From Verticillium longisporum (taxonomy: Eukaryota > Ascomycota > Sordariomycetes > Glomerellales > Plectosphaerellaceae), in contig JAETXT010000002.1 of assembly GCA_019188255.1 (NCBI GenBank), positions 6,999,011-7,063,010 on the forward strand: a stretch of DNA of 64,000 nucleotides. Reading direction: 5' to 3'. Below the pieces are notes generated by a model, which had not been told where the DNA came from, searched no databases, and saw only the letters and a program-made list of their open reading frames with translations. Every line of letters starts with the position of its first letter. Position 1 is the first letter of the stretch. The position numbers were made by a program, and so were the translations under genes. Shown piece by piece: positions 37,803-48,633 of this stretch.

Positions 37803-38018
37803 TATATTAGGATTTAAAGGAAGTATAAGACTAATAGGGGATCGCCTATTATTTAATCGTAGGAATTAAGAAGAGAGGACTAAGTATAGTAAGGGAATAG
37901 TTATAAGAAAGGTTAATGGACTAAGATTTAGAGAAGGGCATCGATTATTCTATCTTCCTAGAGACCCCTAAGAGACTAATAGTTGATCCCTTTACTCGTT
38001 GCATAAGACTCCTTAATA
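37803..38018 (+). repeat. Right LTR of the gypsy element
   Basis: 216 bp, partner of 24030-24245. Less AT-shifted toward its right end than the left LTR. Host NACHT sequence resumes at 38019. Confidence 0.85.
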
Positions 38019-39277
38019 GCTCGCCTATGTTCTGCTATATACGTACAGCACCAGAGTCCGAGGAAAGACTCCTTATAAGTAGTCGATGATATAAGATGCA
38101 GCGACCGTCTTACTGCACCCTATATCGCTATAGAAGGTCAGGAATTGAGAACTATCGGATGCTAACCAGGCGCGGAATTTGTAGTCTTTGAGGATCCACT
38201 CACAAGCCTGGTCGGCTCGAAGCTCTTCCATCTCGAAGTGGAACATTTCTATGGCCTTGAACTTGGTGTAATCGAGCAGGTTCCCCACTAGCAGCGTGAC
38301 GGAACTCCGGTTAGCGTGGGGGCCTGCGTTCAGCTGGGAGCGAGGTGGATAGATACCATGATGGTCCTTGAGCAGGTCATCTATTTGCTGAAGCTTTTGG
38401 TGCGTGGCAATGCTGATTGTTCTTGCAAGACGTTCAGCAGCTGCATTGAAGCGGCCAGTCGCCTTGGCAAGTTCTCCACCAAGCTGCTCGATGGTTGCCC
38501 TAGCACTCGAACGGAGCGATTGCGAAGTGACGAGATAGAACTCTATCAATTCTTTGTAGACCTTCACTAGTGCCTGGATGAGGGGTCAGGGAAGAAGACG
38601 GCATGAGGCATCCAGAGGTGGGGTACGGTAGTGGAAAGCGAAGATGGAAACGCGACGATATATGGCTTGTTGCCGGAGCTGATTCTGGGGCATACCTGGT
38701 GAATTGCCTCCGACCCTCCAGCCTCACAGAGAGCATCGCATTGATAGATCATTGGTACATAGTCCAGCATTTGCTGGATGTTGTCCTTGATTGTCTCCAC
38801 GGCGCCGCAAGCGCCGACGGCAATCTGTCACAGTTTTGTTAGTGTGGCTCCAAATTTCATCCTGAACGGGGTCCTGCTAAGCATGGGACGATGAATTCTT
38901 ACGCCGATGACAGTTGCCACAATGCCAAAGGCTGTGGCTGTCGTGGGATCCAGGCTGGCGAAGGCTTTGCCCAGAGGAAGGAGAAGATCTAGTTTCCTCA
39001 GAGGCTCATCTAGCAAATCCAGGCCTCTGTGGAACCACGAATTCTTCTGCAGTTCGTCCCGTTTCTGGTCTAGGCTCTTGATCAGATCCCCCATCCCGTC
39101 GGCCTGTTGAATAGCTTCGACTGCTTGTTTATTGAAGCTTTCGAGGGCTTCTCTGTAGGCGGCAGTGAGTCGGTCTCCACCATTCTCTGTTGCGAGGCGG
39201 GCATCGTCCGTCGTTTGAGGGTGCTGGGGTTCCGTGACATCGTCCTCGGTCTTCGACTTGTTTGCGAAAGCCGCCAT

Positions 39278-40016
39278 GTTTCTATATCTGGTTAAGGGGA
39301 AGGCTCTAAAAAACTGCAATAGGGGGGCTTCTTCAAGTACTCAGCTCTTTGTCCCTTGGTTGCGTTATTCTCCTCTGCAGCCGCAGCCGATTTGCTGTTT
39401 CTGCGGAAGAGTCGTTGGAACTGGCGCAAGGGTGATCGGGACCGAGCCGACCGAGCATGTGCAGACTCAGGCGGAGACAGTCGTGAATCAGACTCAGCTG
39501 CCCAAGCTCGTTTGACTGAAGAGAATGGCATGGTGAAGGAGGTCGCTCAGCTATGAGCCTTTACAGAAACGCTCACGGAGATCAACACCAAGAACGAACA
39601 GAGAAGCACGGCTGGCATGAGGTCGGCGGCGGACATGTCTTCCACTGCGCGGATCTGTTATTGATACGTCAGATGCAGACAAGTATATTGGTCAGTGCGC
39701 TGCACACCTGCGATTGATTTCATGTATGTACGCTGGTGGAATCTCCGCGGTGAGAGGGCTGAGCCAATAGGGGGATTCTAATAGCCCCCATGAATCAAAC
39801 GCACTCACCCTGGAAATATAAAGCTGGGGGCATTATTGGCATGAGTGACATGATGGACGTGAGTGATCCAGGCGACCGGGGTATGATGAAGTACGAATTG
39901 ATTACGAATTCTCCATCCAAGGCGGGACCGGGACGGCCCCTAAGTTGCAGGCTTTGCAGGTGCTTAGAGCCGTATGAAATGCTAGGTATTTTGATTGATG
40001 CCGGCTAGTATTGAGC
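39278..40016. other. Intergenic, no gene recognised
   Basis: Upstream region of the NACHT-ankyrin gene and 3' side of the methyltransferase gene. It contains short open frames without motifs. No transposon end seen. Confidence 0.5.
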
Positions 40017-40806
40017 TTAACCTTCTGAATGGTCTTCTGCATTGAAACCTGGCGTCGTTTTCTTCACAACAAATCCATGATAAGGGAGGCTGGCATCCCC
40101 TCCCAGGACGACGACTTTAATGTCCCAGTCGACGCCTGGGCAGTTGAGCCGAGGCATGATGAAGTGCTGGGGGCGGTATGTGACGTAGAGGAACACGCCA
40201 TCATTTTTGAGGACACGAGATACCTAGACATGCGCGTCAGCGATGGAAAATTCCTCACGGCACTCGCCAGGGGGTCACCACTGACCTCCTGGATGTATGC
40301 GGCAGTCTTCTCCACGACGTCCTGAGGGGGGCTCCACGGACTACCGTGGATCATGGCGTCGAGAGTCCCCTTATCGAACGCGACATCTATGGACCCTGAA
40401 GTCACGCTGTCCATATTGCAGACGTCCAGGAGCCTCCATTCGATGCCCTTGATGTCGCCGTGTCTCTTGGACATGAGATCCACGACCACATTGGAAAAGT
40501 CGACGCAGAGTTGGTCACTGTATCCACGCTCTGCCAGGTCTCGCGGTATAGTCTGGATCGCTCTTAGCCGCTAATATATAAGAAGACATCTTGTCAGGAC
40601 CAGCGTACACTGTCCCCTGATCCGAGGTGAAGAATCTTGGGGTTGGTCAAGGGTCCCCGCGACCCAAAGAGATTGGGCTCGAGAAAAGGCAAAAGCTCGT
40701 CGAACGTCCGGAACCATTCGTGCGTCGGCGTATCGGCCTCAGCCGTGGAATAGCGCTCGTCCCAAAATTCTGGATGGGCGAGCTTCTCGAGTTCTTCGTT
40801 GCTCAT
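40017..40806 (-). CDS. Class I SAM methyltransferase, EEF1A lysine methyltransferase-like
   Basis: Small cytosolic methyltransferase of the group that includes METTL13 and EEF1AKMT4, which methylate elongation factor 1A; the actual substrate is inferred from that likeness only. Exons 40806-40609, 40552-40286 and 40223-40017, all joined in phase 0, about 223 residues. Motifs: PEFWDERYS near the start, SAM-binding LHLGSGDS followed across the first intron by TIPRDLAERGY, acidic end of strand beta-2 in LCVDFS, and IDVAFDKGTLDAMIHG, the signature of this family. The C-terminal exon gives a strand-rich GVFLYVTYRPQHF segment. The second intron starts GTCAGT. Start set at one of two adjacent Met codons; an in-frame Met at 40875 would add 23 residues. 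Confidence 0.8.
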
Positions 40807-40875
40807 CATGTCGAAGTGGTAGTAAAGTTTTTCCGCAGTGAATCCAACTTCATGGGGGTTTCCTTTTTGAATCAA

Positions 40876-41417
40876 GCATTGGTTGCAGGGCAGGGAGGGG
40901 CCTGGACTGCGGAGCAGGCGGTGTGAGCCCGATGGCTGCGCTACTGTGCTTCAGCGCTATCGAGTGGGGGCGCCAAAAAGACCCCATAATGATGTTTCCT
41001 TTGTTGTTGGTGCCGAAATTCGGCCTCAGTACATAAGCTGATCACCGCCTGCTTGAACAGCTCTAATATAGACCTTGATAGGTACTTATTCGGTACATGG
41101 TTGTAGTGGGTAGGTCTATTAAAAATAAGTAATGTATAGGCATATATGTGTACTGCTCGTTATATCCTTTAATTCAATTGTCGACGTCTAATTTCTGCTA
41201 CCTAGCTATCGATTATGTGAAGTACTAAGGCCAAATTTCGGCATCAAAGGGATAAGCAGTCGCCAACTCTGGTTTGTTCACCTTGCTAGCTAATAAGCCA
41301 CCGCCGAGCTCAGGGCCTGCTTCGTCTCGGCTCAGCCTAAAAGCAGCGAGGCTCTGGGATAGATCCGGCTTGGATGGAGCACGGTAAAACCCATCTCAGA
41401 GGTTCTCCCGAGGCTAT
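40876..41417. other. Intergenic, no gene recognised
   Basis: Divergent upstream region of the methyltransferase gene, becoming mixed AT/GC toward the MITE at 41418. Nothing further identified. Confidence 0.5.
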
Positions 41418-42039
41418 AGCTCAACTGACCATTGGGTATCGACCTGAGCTGACCATTGGGTCCGCTTTTAATTTACGCTAAGCCTCTTTAGGAACTGACC
41501 TGACCATTGGGGGGTGCTATGGGGTGCAATTAAAAGCTGAATTAGAATATCACGTGCCTTAGTTACCTAATATAATAGAGGCCAGGCCAGACTACTAAGT
41601 CCACTGAGGCCAGACCACTAAATCCACTGAGGCCAGACTACTAAATCTACTAAGGCCAGACCACTAAATCCACTGAGGCCAGACCACTAAATCCACTGAG
41701 GCTAGACTACTAAGTCTATAAAGGCTAGACTATTAGATCTATTATAATTAGCTTATTAAAGCTATATAATAAAGCTTTTATTTTTTTCTAATTTTTAGAA
41801 ATAATCTAATCCGAATCGATTATAAATCGATTCTAAATCGATTCTAAATCGATTCGGAATAGATTTAGAATAGATTATCGAAGATAGAGAAATTATCTAA
41901 TCTTAAATAAGCCTATTTTAATACTTTCACCCCGTTCTCATACCCCCTAATAGTCAGGTCGGTTCCTAAAGAGGCTTAGCGTAAATTAAAAGCGGACCCA
42001 ATAGTCAGCTCAGGTCGATACCCAATGGTCAGTTGAGCT
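41418..42039. mobile_element. 622-bp MITE-like element with ~94-bp inverted ends
   Basis: Left end 41418-41512 and right end 41945-42039 are inverted copies beginning AGCTCAACTGACCATTGGG; differences are transitions. A possible 3-bp duplication TAT flanks it (41415-41417, 42040-42042), compatible with a Harbinger-type element but too short to be sure. Each end contains three copies of a TGACCATTGGG-like motif. The centre is AT-rich and holds a 23-bp minisatellite. There is no coding capacity. Confidence 0.75.
41582..41743 (+). repeat. 23-bp tandem repeat, about seven units
   Basis: Units of the form GAGGCCAGACYACTAAATCCACT follow one another inside the MITE. The outer units on the right have C to T and G to A changes (GGCCAG to GGCTAG), so RIP-like mutation rises along the array. 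Confidence 0.85.
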
Positions 42040-42042
42040 TAT

Positions 42043-42839
42043 ACCTCGGTTCTCCCCGCTCACTGAAGGCTCCGAAACGGACCCATATGCAGCGAACCGC
42101 ACGACCCTCAACAACGTCAATGCCCAGCATGGGCCAGGGTGTGCCCTTCAGGCGTCTTGGAGATCCTCAAACACCACGCTCCGTTCGTCGAACGCCCTCG
42201 CGTTGCTAATGTTTGCTCCCGCCCCGCGCATGAATGTTTCTTCGGCTGCCCTGCAAATGATTTCCGATACCCTGTGTGCTTCCCGGTCGATTACCTGGAT
42301 CGCGATTGGTTCGTCGCACGGTCGTACCAAGAGGCTCTTCTGTGCCCGGCGCTACTGAGCCTCATCTCATTTTGCAAGGGGGAATGGCTCAGTTTCGGCG
42401 CCAACCACCTCGTGATGCTGACGTTTGAGTCTCATCCCATTGTTCTTTCGGAGCTGAGCCACGCCTGGACCGCCATTCTGAGGCAGTCGCACTGTCACTG
42501 TCCTTGCTGGGCGTGAGCCGGCCAGCATCACCGAGCATACCGCGCGGATCAGCCTGGGCATCAAAGGCCTTGTCGTTGCTGGTATCTCTCACGATCGACT
42601 ATAAAGAAACACCATCCATCCCGTCTAGAATCTGTTTTTCTTTCCTCTCCTCATCAACAGCATCAACAATCACCTCAGCTCTTCTCCGCGACCTTTCTCT
42701 TTTCGCTTCTCTTTATCCTCTGGCAGGTCATCTCCTCTGGTTAGGAGATTGTTCCCAGTTTATTCTCTCTCAGCTGCTTCTTCCGCTTTAATTGTTCCTC
42801 TAATCCGTCAAAACTTCTCAAACCCCTTGCTCCGACATC
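42043..42839. promoter_or_regulatory. Upstream region and pyrimidine-rich leader of the Egh16-like gene
   Basis: No gene recognised. From about 42620 the plus strand is dominated by CT-rich stretches (TTTCTTTCCTCTCCTCATC, TTTCTCTTTTCGCTTCTC), typical of fungal core promoters and 5' leaders just before highly expressed genes. The start context at 42840 is GACATCATGT. Confidence 0.5.
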
Positions 42840-43610
42840 ATGTTTACCAAGTCCGTTCTCGCCGCCACCCTCCTGGCTTCCGCCCAGCTCGTCGCTGGTC
42901 ACGGTGCCATTATCACCGCCACTGGTGACCAGGGTGGTCAGGGCATGGCTCTCGGTGTCGTCACCAACACGCCTCGTGACGGAACCCGTCGCGACCCCTT
43001 CCAGCAGGATTCTACTCGTTTCCGTGGCGCGTCCGCTCAGACCTTCGGCGAGACTGTCGGCGCCGGACCCAACAGCCTCGAGTCCGGCACCAAGGCCATC
43101 ATGTCCGAGATGGGCGGCCAGCTTCCCCAGGTCTCTCAAGGCGGTTCCGTTGACATGACTCTCCACCAGGTCAACGGTGATGGTGGTGGCCCCTACGAGT
43201 GCATGATCAATGCCGACGGCACCGGTGCCACCTGGGAGAACATCCAGGTCACCACCACCCCTCCCGGCCAGAACTCCCGCAACCGTGGCGGCGCTCAGAC
43301 CGACTTCCCCATGGTCGCCGCCATCCCCGCCGACCAGACGTGCACCGGCACCGTGGCCGGCCAAGATCAGGTCTGCCTCGTCCGCTGCCAGCACGCCGCC
43401 CGCGCTGGCCCCTTTAGCGGCGTCCTGCCCGCGAAGATGGCCGGTGCCGCCAATGCCACCGAGGCCCGCCGCCGCCTGGCCCGTTCCATTCTCGAGACTG
43501 AGCGCACTCTCGCCAAGATGATGAAGCGTGCCTCCACCTTCCCCGCGAGCGGCGAGAAGCTTGAGGCCTTTGAGCTCGAGGAGGAGGCCGAGGAGGAGGA
43601 GGAGGAGTAA
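42840..43610 (+). CDS. Egh16-like secreted protein (gEgh16/GAS1 family)
   Basis: Secreted family known from infection-stage cells of plant-pathogenic fungi (Blumeria gEgh16, Magnaporthe GAS1/MAS3) and also found in insect pathogens; the biochemical role is unsettled. Single exon, 256 residues. A 20-residue signal peptide (ends LVAG) is followed by [20 protein letters not shown], which is the family's N-terminal signature; mature residue 1 is therefore His. The middle has [12 protein letters not shown] and cysteine-bearing [20 protein letters not shown]. The tail from about residue 210 is basic then strongly acidic, ending in a run of Glu. Codon use is strongly C-ending, suggesting high expression. 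Confidence 0.88.
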   Translation: MFTKSVLAATLLASAQLVAGHGAIITATGDQGGQGMALGVVTNTPRDGTRRDPFQQDSTRFRGASAQTFGETVGAGPNSLESGTKAIMSEMGGQLPQVSQGGSVDMTLHQVNGDGGGPYECMINADGTGATWENIQVTTTPPGQNSRNRGGAQTDFPMVAAIPADQTCTGTVAGQDQVCLVRCQHAARAGPFSGVLPAKMAGAANATEARRRLARSILETERTLAKMMKRASTFPASGEKLEAFELEEEAEEEEEE

Positions 43611-44521
43611 GTGATACGCGCACCCATTCAGCGGGCAAAGCTTGAAGCGCACTGGATTGCAAAGAGCTTGAGATTCTCCATTTGAAAATGGTCAACCGAG
43701 GACGGAGTTTGAGGGTAGTGTATTGGGCGGCGGCTAGAGGGAGAGGGATGAGATCCTTCCTAGAGGATAGCGCAGTGGGCTCGATTCAAAAGGGCACGGG
43801 GGCTAGAAATTGAATCCTGTGTCGGACAAGGGGTGCTTTGATCGTCTCCCTGGGTAGCTTTACAGTACTGGCCTACTGCTTAATGAGATCACGGCTGCTT
43901 GAGTCTTAATTCGGCGTCCAACATCAACTTGTGATCCAGTTTCTCGTGTCTCCGTCTACAACTTCAATTGGCATTCTAAGCGTCGTCCCAGGATCTTCTC
44001 GATCCTATCTCCCCCCTTTACTAGTGAGGGCTTTTTGGGTAGCTGCATTCGTTCTGGAAGAGCTTTTTTCTGGTGAGAGTGGAAAGAAAGTCTCCGATTG
44101 AAACACCGCGTTTGCGTTCAAGTCGTTGCAACAAGGCACCAAGTCGGAAAGATAGCCAGCAGAAAGCTGGAGTCAATCGGTGTAATTCTGAGGCCTGCAG
44201 AAGTAAGCTCTCATTTCCAATAGCTGTGCGCGGCTCAAAGTGGGTGGGGGGCGGTCAATTGTCTCCGTGAATGGACGAAAATCGTCCCGACGCCGAACCC
44301 CGAGAGACTGGCTGCGCACGATTCAATAACTCATTTCTGTGCCGTCAGGACCGCGATCTGGTAGCAGAAAGATATTTAAAAAGCTGATACAAGCGAATAG
44401 AACTGACTCTTACAAGTCTCAACCCCTTTCAGATTTCGGGTCATCTTTCATCGTTCTACCCGGGCTGCTCGATAGTCATCTCACGCTACCAAGCTAAGTG
44501 CGCCAGAAATCAGCACCCATC
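43611..44521. other. Intergenic, no gene recognised
   Basis: 3' region of the Egh16-like gene and upstream region of the NmrA-like gene. No further feature supported. Confidence 0.5.
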
Positions 44522-45642
44522 ATGCACCACCAAGTTATCACTATTTTCGGGGCCACTGGCCTCCAGGGAGGAAGTGTTGTCAAAACTTTCCTTGAGGACC
44601 GCAAGCTGAAAGGGTGGCTCATTCGTGGTGTCACTCGCAACGCTTCTGCCGAAAAGGCCAGGGAACTCGCGGCCAAAGGCGTCGAGGTCGTTGAGGTAAC
44701 ACCTCAATAGTCCATGTTGGATTTTCATCAATTGACTTACATAAAGGCCAATCTGAACGACCGAGTTGCTGTTATTAAAGCTGTACAAGGGTCGACAGTC
44801 GTTTACGGGGTCACGAATTATTGGGAGAGCCTGGACAAGAATCTCGAGGTTCAGCAAGGGAAGAATATTGCCGATGCAGCAAAGGTACCTTTCCACCTCT
44901 TGAAACGCTTGCATTTGCCCTTGAGTTACCTTGGCTGATCACCATGCTCCAGGAAGCTAATGTTCAGCATTACATTTGGAGCTCATTGCCCAACATCACC
45001 AAACGTAAGCACATTGCCATTGGACCTTTCGCATAGGGATACTCACATGGCTTTACAGTATCGGGTGGTGTCCTGTCTTGCGTTTATCATTTCGACAGCA
45101 AAGCAGAGGTTGAGAGCTACGTCCGGTTGCTCGACATTCCCGCATCTTTCTTCATGCCTGGACTTTACGCATCAAATTTAACCACCAATTTGATGAAAAA
45201 GACACCTCTCGAAGACGGCTGGAGATTCCTCCTTCCCGCGCCTTCGACTGCCGAAATCCCCTTCTTCGACGTCAACGATACAGGCAAATTCGTCAAAGGT
45301 ATCATCTTGAACCGAGAGCAGGTTCTTGGCAAGCAAATCCTTGGTGCCTCAAATTACATGACGCCGGCTGAGGCCATCGAAACTTTCAAAGGCCTGTTTC
45401 CCAAAGCAGGCGAGAAGGTCGCATTTGTTGAGATGACCCATGATGCCTACCGGGGGCTCTTAACAAGTCAAGGCCTCCCGGACTTTGCAGCAGAAGAGTT
45501 GTTACAGAATCTGCGACTCCTGGCTGAGTTTGGCTATTACGGCAGGGCAAACTTAGACGAGTCGCACGCTATTCTGGATGATGAGCTGATGACCTGGAGA
45601 CAATTCGCGAGGAGTGCAAAAGAGTTTGAGGGTCTGGAGTAA
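44522..45642 (+). CDS. NmrA-like family protein (atypical short-chain dehydrogenase fold)
   Basis: NAD(P)-binding Rossmann protein related to the nitrogen regulator NmrA and to isoflavone-reductase-like enzymes; such proteins sense redox state or act as reductases. Exons 44522-44695, 44747-44884, 44953-45004 and 45059-45642 give about 315 residues, all in frame. The N-terminus has the nucleotide-binding loop TIFGATGLQGGSVV; VIKAVQGSTVVYGVTNYW follows in exon 2, and HYIWSSLPNITK in exon 3. Exon 4 carries FDSKAEVESYVR, where the family has an active-site-region Lys, and the FFDVNDTGKFVKGII segment. It is tail-to-tail with the siderophore-type transporter, 97 bp apart. Confidence 0.85.
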
Positions 45643-45739
45643 AGCAATTGCTTGACCAACAGGAACCAAGGTTTCTGTAGGGTCCAGAGTTATATAATCC
45701 AGGTTCTATGATAGGGCTCATCACCTTTTCGACTGCTGA

Positions 45740-47703
45740 TCAGAAGACATTGCCCATTGTCTGCCTAATGGTTCCAACGTTGATGTTGCGGATGAGAAGC
45801 ACCCAGATGAATGACAGTGCCATGATACCAGTGCCCGTCGCAAGCATCCTGGTTTGTGCGTATCCATACGCCTGCTGGATAGCGAGTCGCTCCGGGGAGC
45901 CGACTTCGTAGCTGAGCTGCGTCTCGAGGCTTTCGTAGATTTCGGTCAGATCCGGCAAAGCCGTGGCCGGGAGGTATCGCTCGAGGGCCTTGGCAAAAGT
46001 ATTCGTCCAGATAGCGCCAGAAATTGAGTTGCCAACAGCACCGCCAATGTTACCAACAACGCTAAGTAGTGCCAGAGCTGCAGCGACGTGCTGGTGGTCA
46101 ACAGCGGCAAGAATCGACAGCTGTTGAACGATGATGAAGATACTTCCACCCACTGAAATGAAGATCTGGCACATGACAATGTATCCAATATAACCGTTGG
46201 GTTGACGGAAATGAATCATTAGCCCCTGTGCAAAGACGTAGAGTGGAATGGCGAAGTAAAGAAGCCACTTGAAGTAGCCTGTCTTTCTGATGGAGAAACC
46301 AACGATCAACAGAAGGATGCCGGACACGACATCAAAAGTGCTTGCAACATATCCCGCCTCTGAAACACTGAGGTTATTCACAACCTGAAGGAACGAGGTG
46401 AAGTAGCTGTTCCAGCAGTAGTAGGAGACTTGGTATGTCGCGCAGAGGGCAAGAGCTCCAATGATGGTTCTGTCGGTCATGAGGTGGACGTTGAGGAACG
46501 GTGTGGGAGCCAGGAATGTTTCGTAGAGCGCAAAGATTCCAAGGACGACAAAGCCCACGACAATCATGGCAATGATATAACCTGACGACCAACCTTCAGG
46601 CGCTGAGTCGGCGAGTGTGAAGGGCAGTAAGAATGTGGTGAGGCCGCCGGCGAACAAGATGACTCCGGGAACTATTCAGGTCAAGTCAGTCAATCTCTTC
46701 TGTATCCAATTCAGGATCTTCTCACCATCGAATTCCGTCACAAACATCCAAATGTTCTGCGCCAATGTTCTGCCGCTCTTTTCTCGGAGAATGCGCCCTT
46801 GCTGCTCAGCTTTTCGTAGGTTGAACTTCAAGATTGTGAACAAAGGAGCCGCCACACAGGGTAGGATAATTGAGAAGCATCCGAATCCCCACCGCCAGTT
46901 GACGTTCTCGTAAAATCCCTCTGCGGCTTTCGGGCCGGCGAATGCAGTTATCATGTAGGGAGAAGAAGTGAACGCAAATGCTAGTCCTCGATTCTTCAGA
47001 CTCGTGGCGTCAGCCGTGATAACGTCCACGCTATAGATAATGCCTCCGAATCCAATAGAATAGAAAACCTGGAAATCGAAAGTCAGCTCCACTCCTCTCT
47101 TTATTCTCTTATTGAGCCTTACTTGGGCGGCGCAAAAGGTCGAGAGACTGTTGCATGTAGCCATGAGGACCAGTCCCAGCGTGGCGAAGCCCGTCATAAC
47201 GAGGAAGCCTTCAGCACGACCCCAGACGTCAAGCATCTTGGCGAGCGGTATATAGACTGCAGCTGTCATTGCGTTGGCTACAATGTTGATGACCGTCAGA
47301 AGCGAATGCGACTCGAAGTCACTCGTAACGAACGGCATCAGGTTGTACAGAATTGAAGACTGGAAAGCGTTGACCAGATACAGACACCATATGCTATTTC
47401 ACAAAGACCATGTCAGCAATCGATTGAGCTCTGACATCAGGGCTATAGTACATACTCGATGAAAACGGCTACCAGTGACCGCTTCGACCAGGTGAGGGTG
47501 ACGGCCTGTACGCTTTGCACACCATGTTGCACATTCTCGCTGGGAAGCACTGGTTTCTCGTCTATCTGTGCACCCGTTTCATTTGCTACGTTTTCGGCAC
47601 CCAATTTGGCGTCGTCGGTCGCTCTTTCGGCAGCGGCAGGCACGATGGCATCGTCGACTTGCTGCCGCCCGAGGCCCAGGCGAATCTTGGGCAGGGTAGA
47701 CAT
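45740..47703 (-). CDS. MFS siderophore-iron transporter (Sit1/MirB type)
   Basis: Plasma- or endosomal-membrane proton symporter family taking up ferric siderophores. Exons 47703-47456, 47393-47123, 47068-46736 and 46672-45740 give 594 residues, the usual size. A hydrophilic N-terminus of about 75 residues precedes the first helix. Membrane segments follow as in the 14-helix SIT group: VNAFQSSILYNLMPFVTSDF, FYSIGFGGIIYSVDVITAD, the SIIYSPYMITAFAGP-like block, NWRWGFGCFSIILP, and in the last exon YYCWNSYFTSFLQVVNNLS and GGAVGNSISGAIWTN, the family signature. No siderophore synthetase lies nearby, so it may serve uptake of foreign siderophores. Substrate inferred from family only. Confidence 0.88.
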
Positions 47704-48633
47704 AGCTGTGATCGTGGGCGAAGGGTTACTTTGGGAGCAGACTGCGGTTGTCGCATGGCAGAATGCTGCCGTGGCAGAGATTAAATCAAATCTCTGTATT
47801 CTCTCTGCTCGGGTCTCCCCCATTTTCCTGCTAGGGGGTGCTGCACATTTCTTCGGCTGACGACCCATTGGTGCAATACCCGATCAGATTAGATTTTCAC
47901 GACTAGCAGACGTCCCCATCAGGTGTTCTTTTCGGATAACACGGCATTTTTAAGTAATAGACATATGAATAGCATGCCACAACCTGCAATTGGGCACGCG
48001 AAGGATCGATGGCGTCCACCCGTGGCCCCATCAGCCGGCACATCTGATAAGATCTCTGTTTGTCCGATATTCCCAGCTTCCACGAGCCTGATTGACCGGA
48101 AACAACGACCTAGCGGTTGGGCTACCCGGCTATCAGGCACGTAGCTTCAATTGCAGCAGTCAAAGCTGCATGGGCCACGCGGAACAAGTGTGAAGAGGCT
48201 TGCGCATTGAAGGGTCTAGACTCCACCTACCCGCTCCCGACCCATCCTGTATGCTGGCCGAGCTCTGCGTTCAGGGACAATGCTGGCGATGATCCTGGCG
48301 ATTCGCAAAATCATTTCATGTCTTTTGGTGCTAACGAAGGGTTCCCACACTCTCGGGACCGAGGAAGCACCGCTTCGCGCCCTGGGCCTCGGGATGATGT
48401 CGTGAGTATTTCCTGACTTCGCCGTATCATATTTGGATAAGCAGTGAGACTTATGCAGGGCTCAGCGACCAGATCTTTCTACCTATTTGCTTCGACCGTT
48501 GTACGTTGGGTACATGAAACCACCCGATACCACTTGACGCCGAGTAGCATGGAAACAACCATGCCTGCCCGGATATTGGTTGCCACATTGTTCAGAAGCT
48601 GCTGCATGCAAATCGTGCGCAATAGCTAGCTGC
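47704..48633. other. Intergenic, no gene recognised
   Basis: Upstream region of the transporter and 3' side of the pectate lyase gene. Short open frames without motifs. Confidence 0.5.

Larger units (their letters stand above)
24030..38018 (+). mobile_element. Ty3/gypsy LTR retrotransposon, RIP-degraded, with four nested Fot1 insertions
   Basis: Two 216-bp LTRs (24030-24245, 37803-38018) bound the element. Without the four Fot1 copies and their TA duplications it is about 6.5 kb. The LTR ends read TA...TA, as expected of TG...CA after RIP. A purine-rich tract lies directly before the right LTR. Decayed protein motifs on the plus strand appear in gypsy order: protease-like LDRGANINVI (about 27480), reverse transcriptase (28120-28540), then integrase-like sequence (31600-32530). 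I found no exact target duplication; the best pair is AGTAC (before the left LTR) and AGCTC (near the right end). The 1.4 kb before the right LTR (36402-37780) has no identified domain. Confidence 0.85.
21494..39277 (-). pseudogene. NACHT-ankyrin STAND protein (fungal NLR-like), split by a 14-kb retrotransposon
   Basis: STAND NTPases with N-terminal helical domain, NACHT and repeats act in fungi as self/non-self recognition receptors. N-terminal part: exons 39277-38903, 38824-38696 and 38573 to about 38019; an alpha-helical domain resembling the fungal Goodbye/DUF7708 type, then a Walker A-like DIGCSKTVAASYIIDYL (Ser where Gly is expected). The gypsy element follows at 38018-24030. Beyond it the same frame resumes with TNTLESIYMSLLIQL, then Walker B IYIILDGLDEC (near 23820), a winged-helix region, the FAYTASFWTSH segment that usually precedes ankyrin repeats, and at least four ankyrin-like repeats to the stop at 21494-21496. 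Other damage: two stop codons within 60 bp of the right LTR, both explicable as CAA/CAG to TAA/TAG, and a one-base frameshift near 22675-22690 in a C run. The gene cannot make a full receptor now. The start is placed at the Met of MAAFANK; Met at 39319 is possible. Confidence 0.85.

Noticed and set aside
41583..41743. A CRISPR-like array
   Set aside because: The 23-bp units are directly tandem without spacers, inside a transposon of a eukaryote; it is a minisatellite.
42741..43652. A 303-codon minus-strand open frame over the Egh16-like gene
   Set aside because: Low-complexity Gly/Ala/Leu-rich sequence without motifs; shadow of the plus-strand gene with its strong codon bias.
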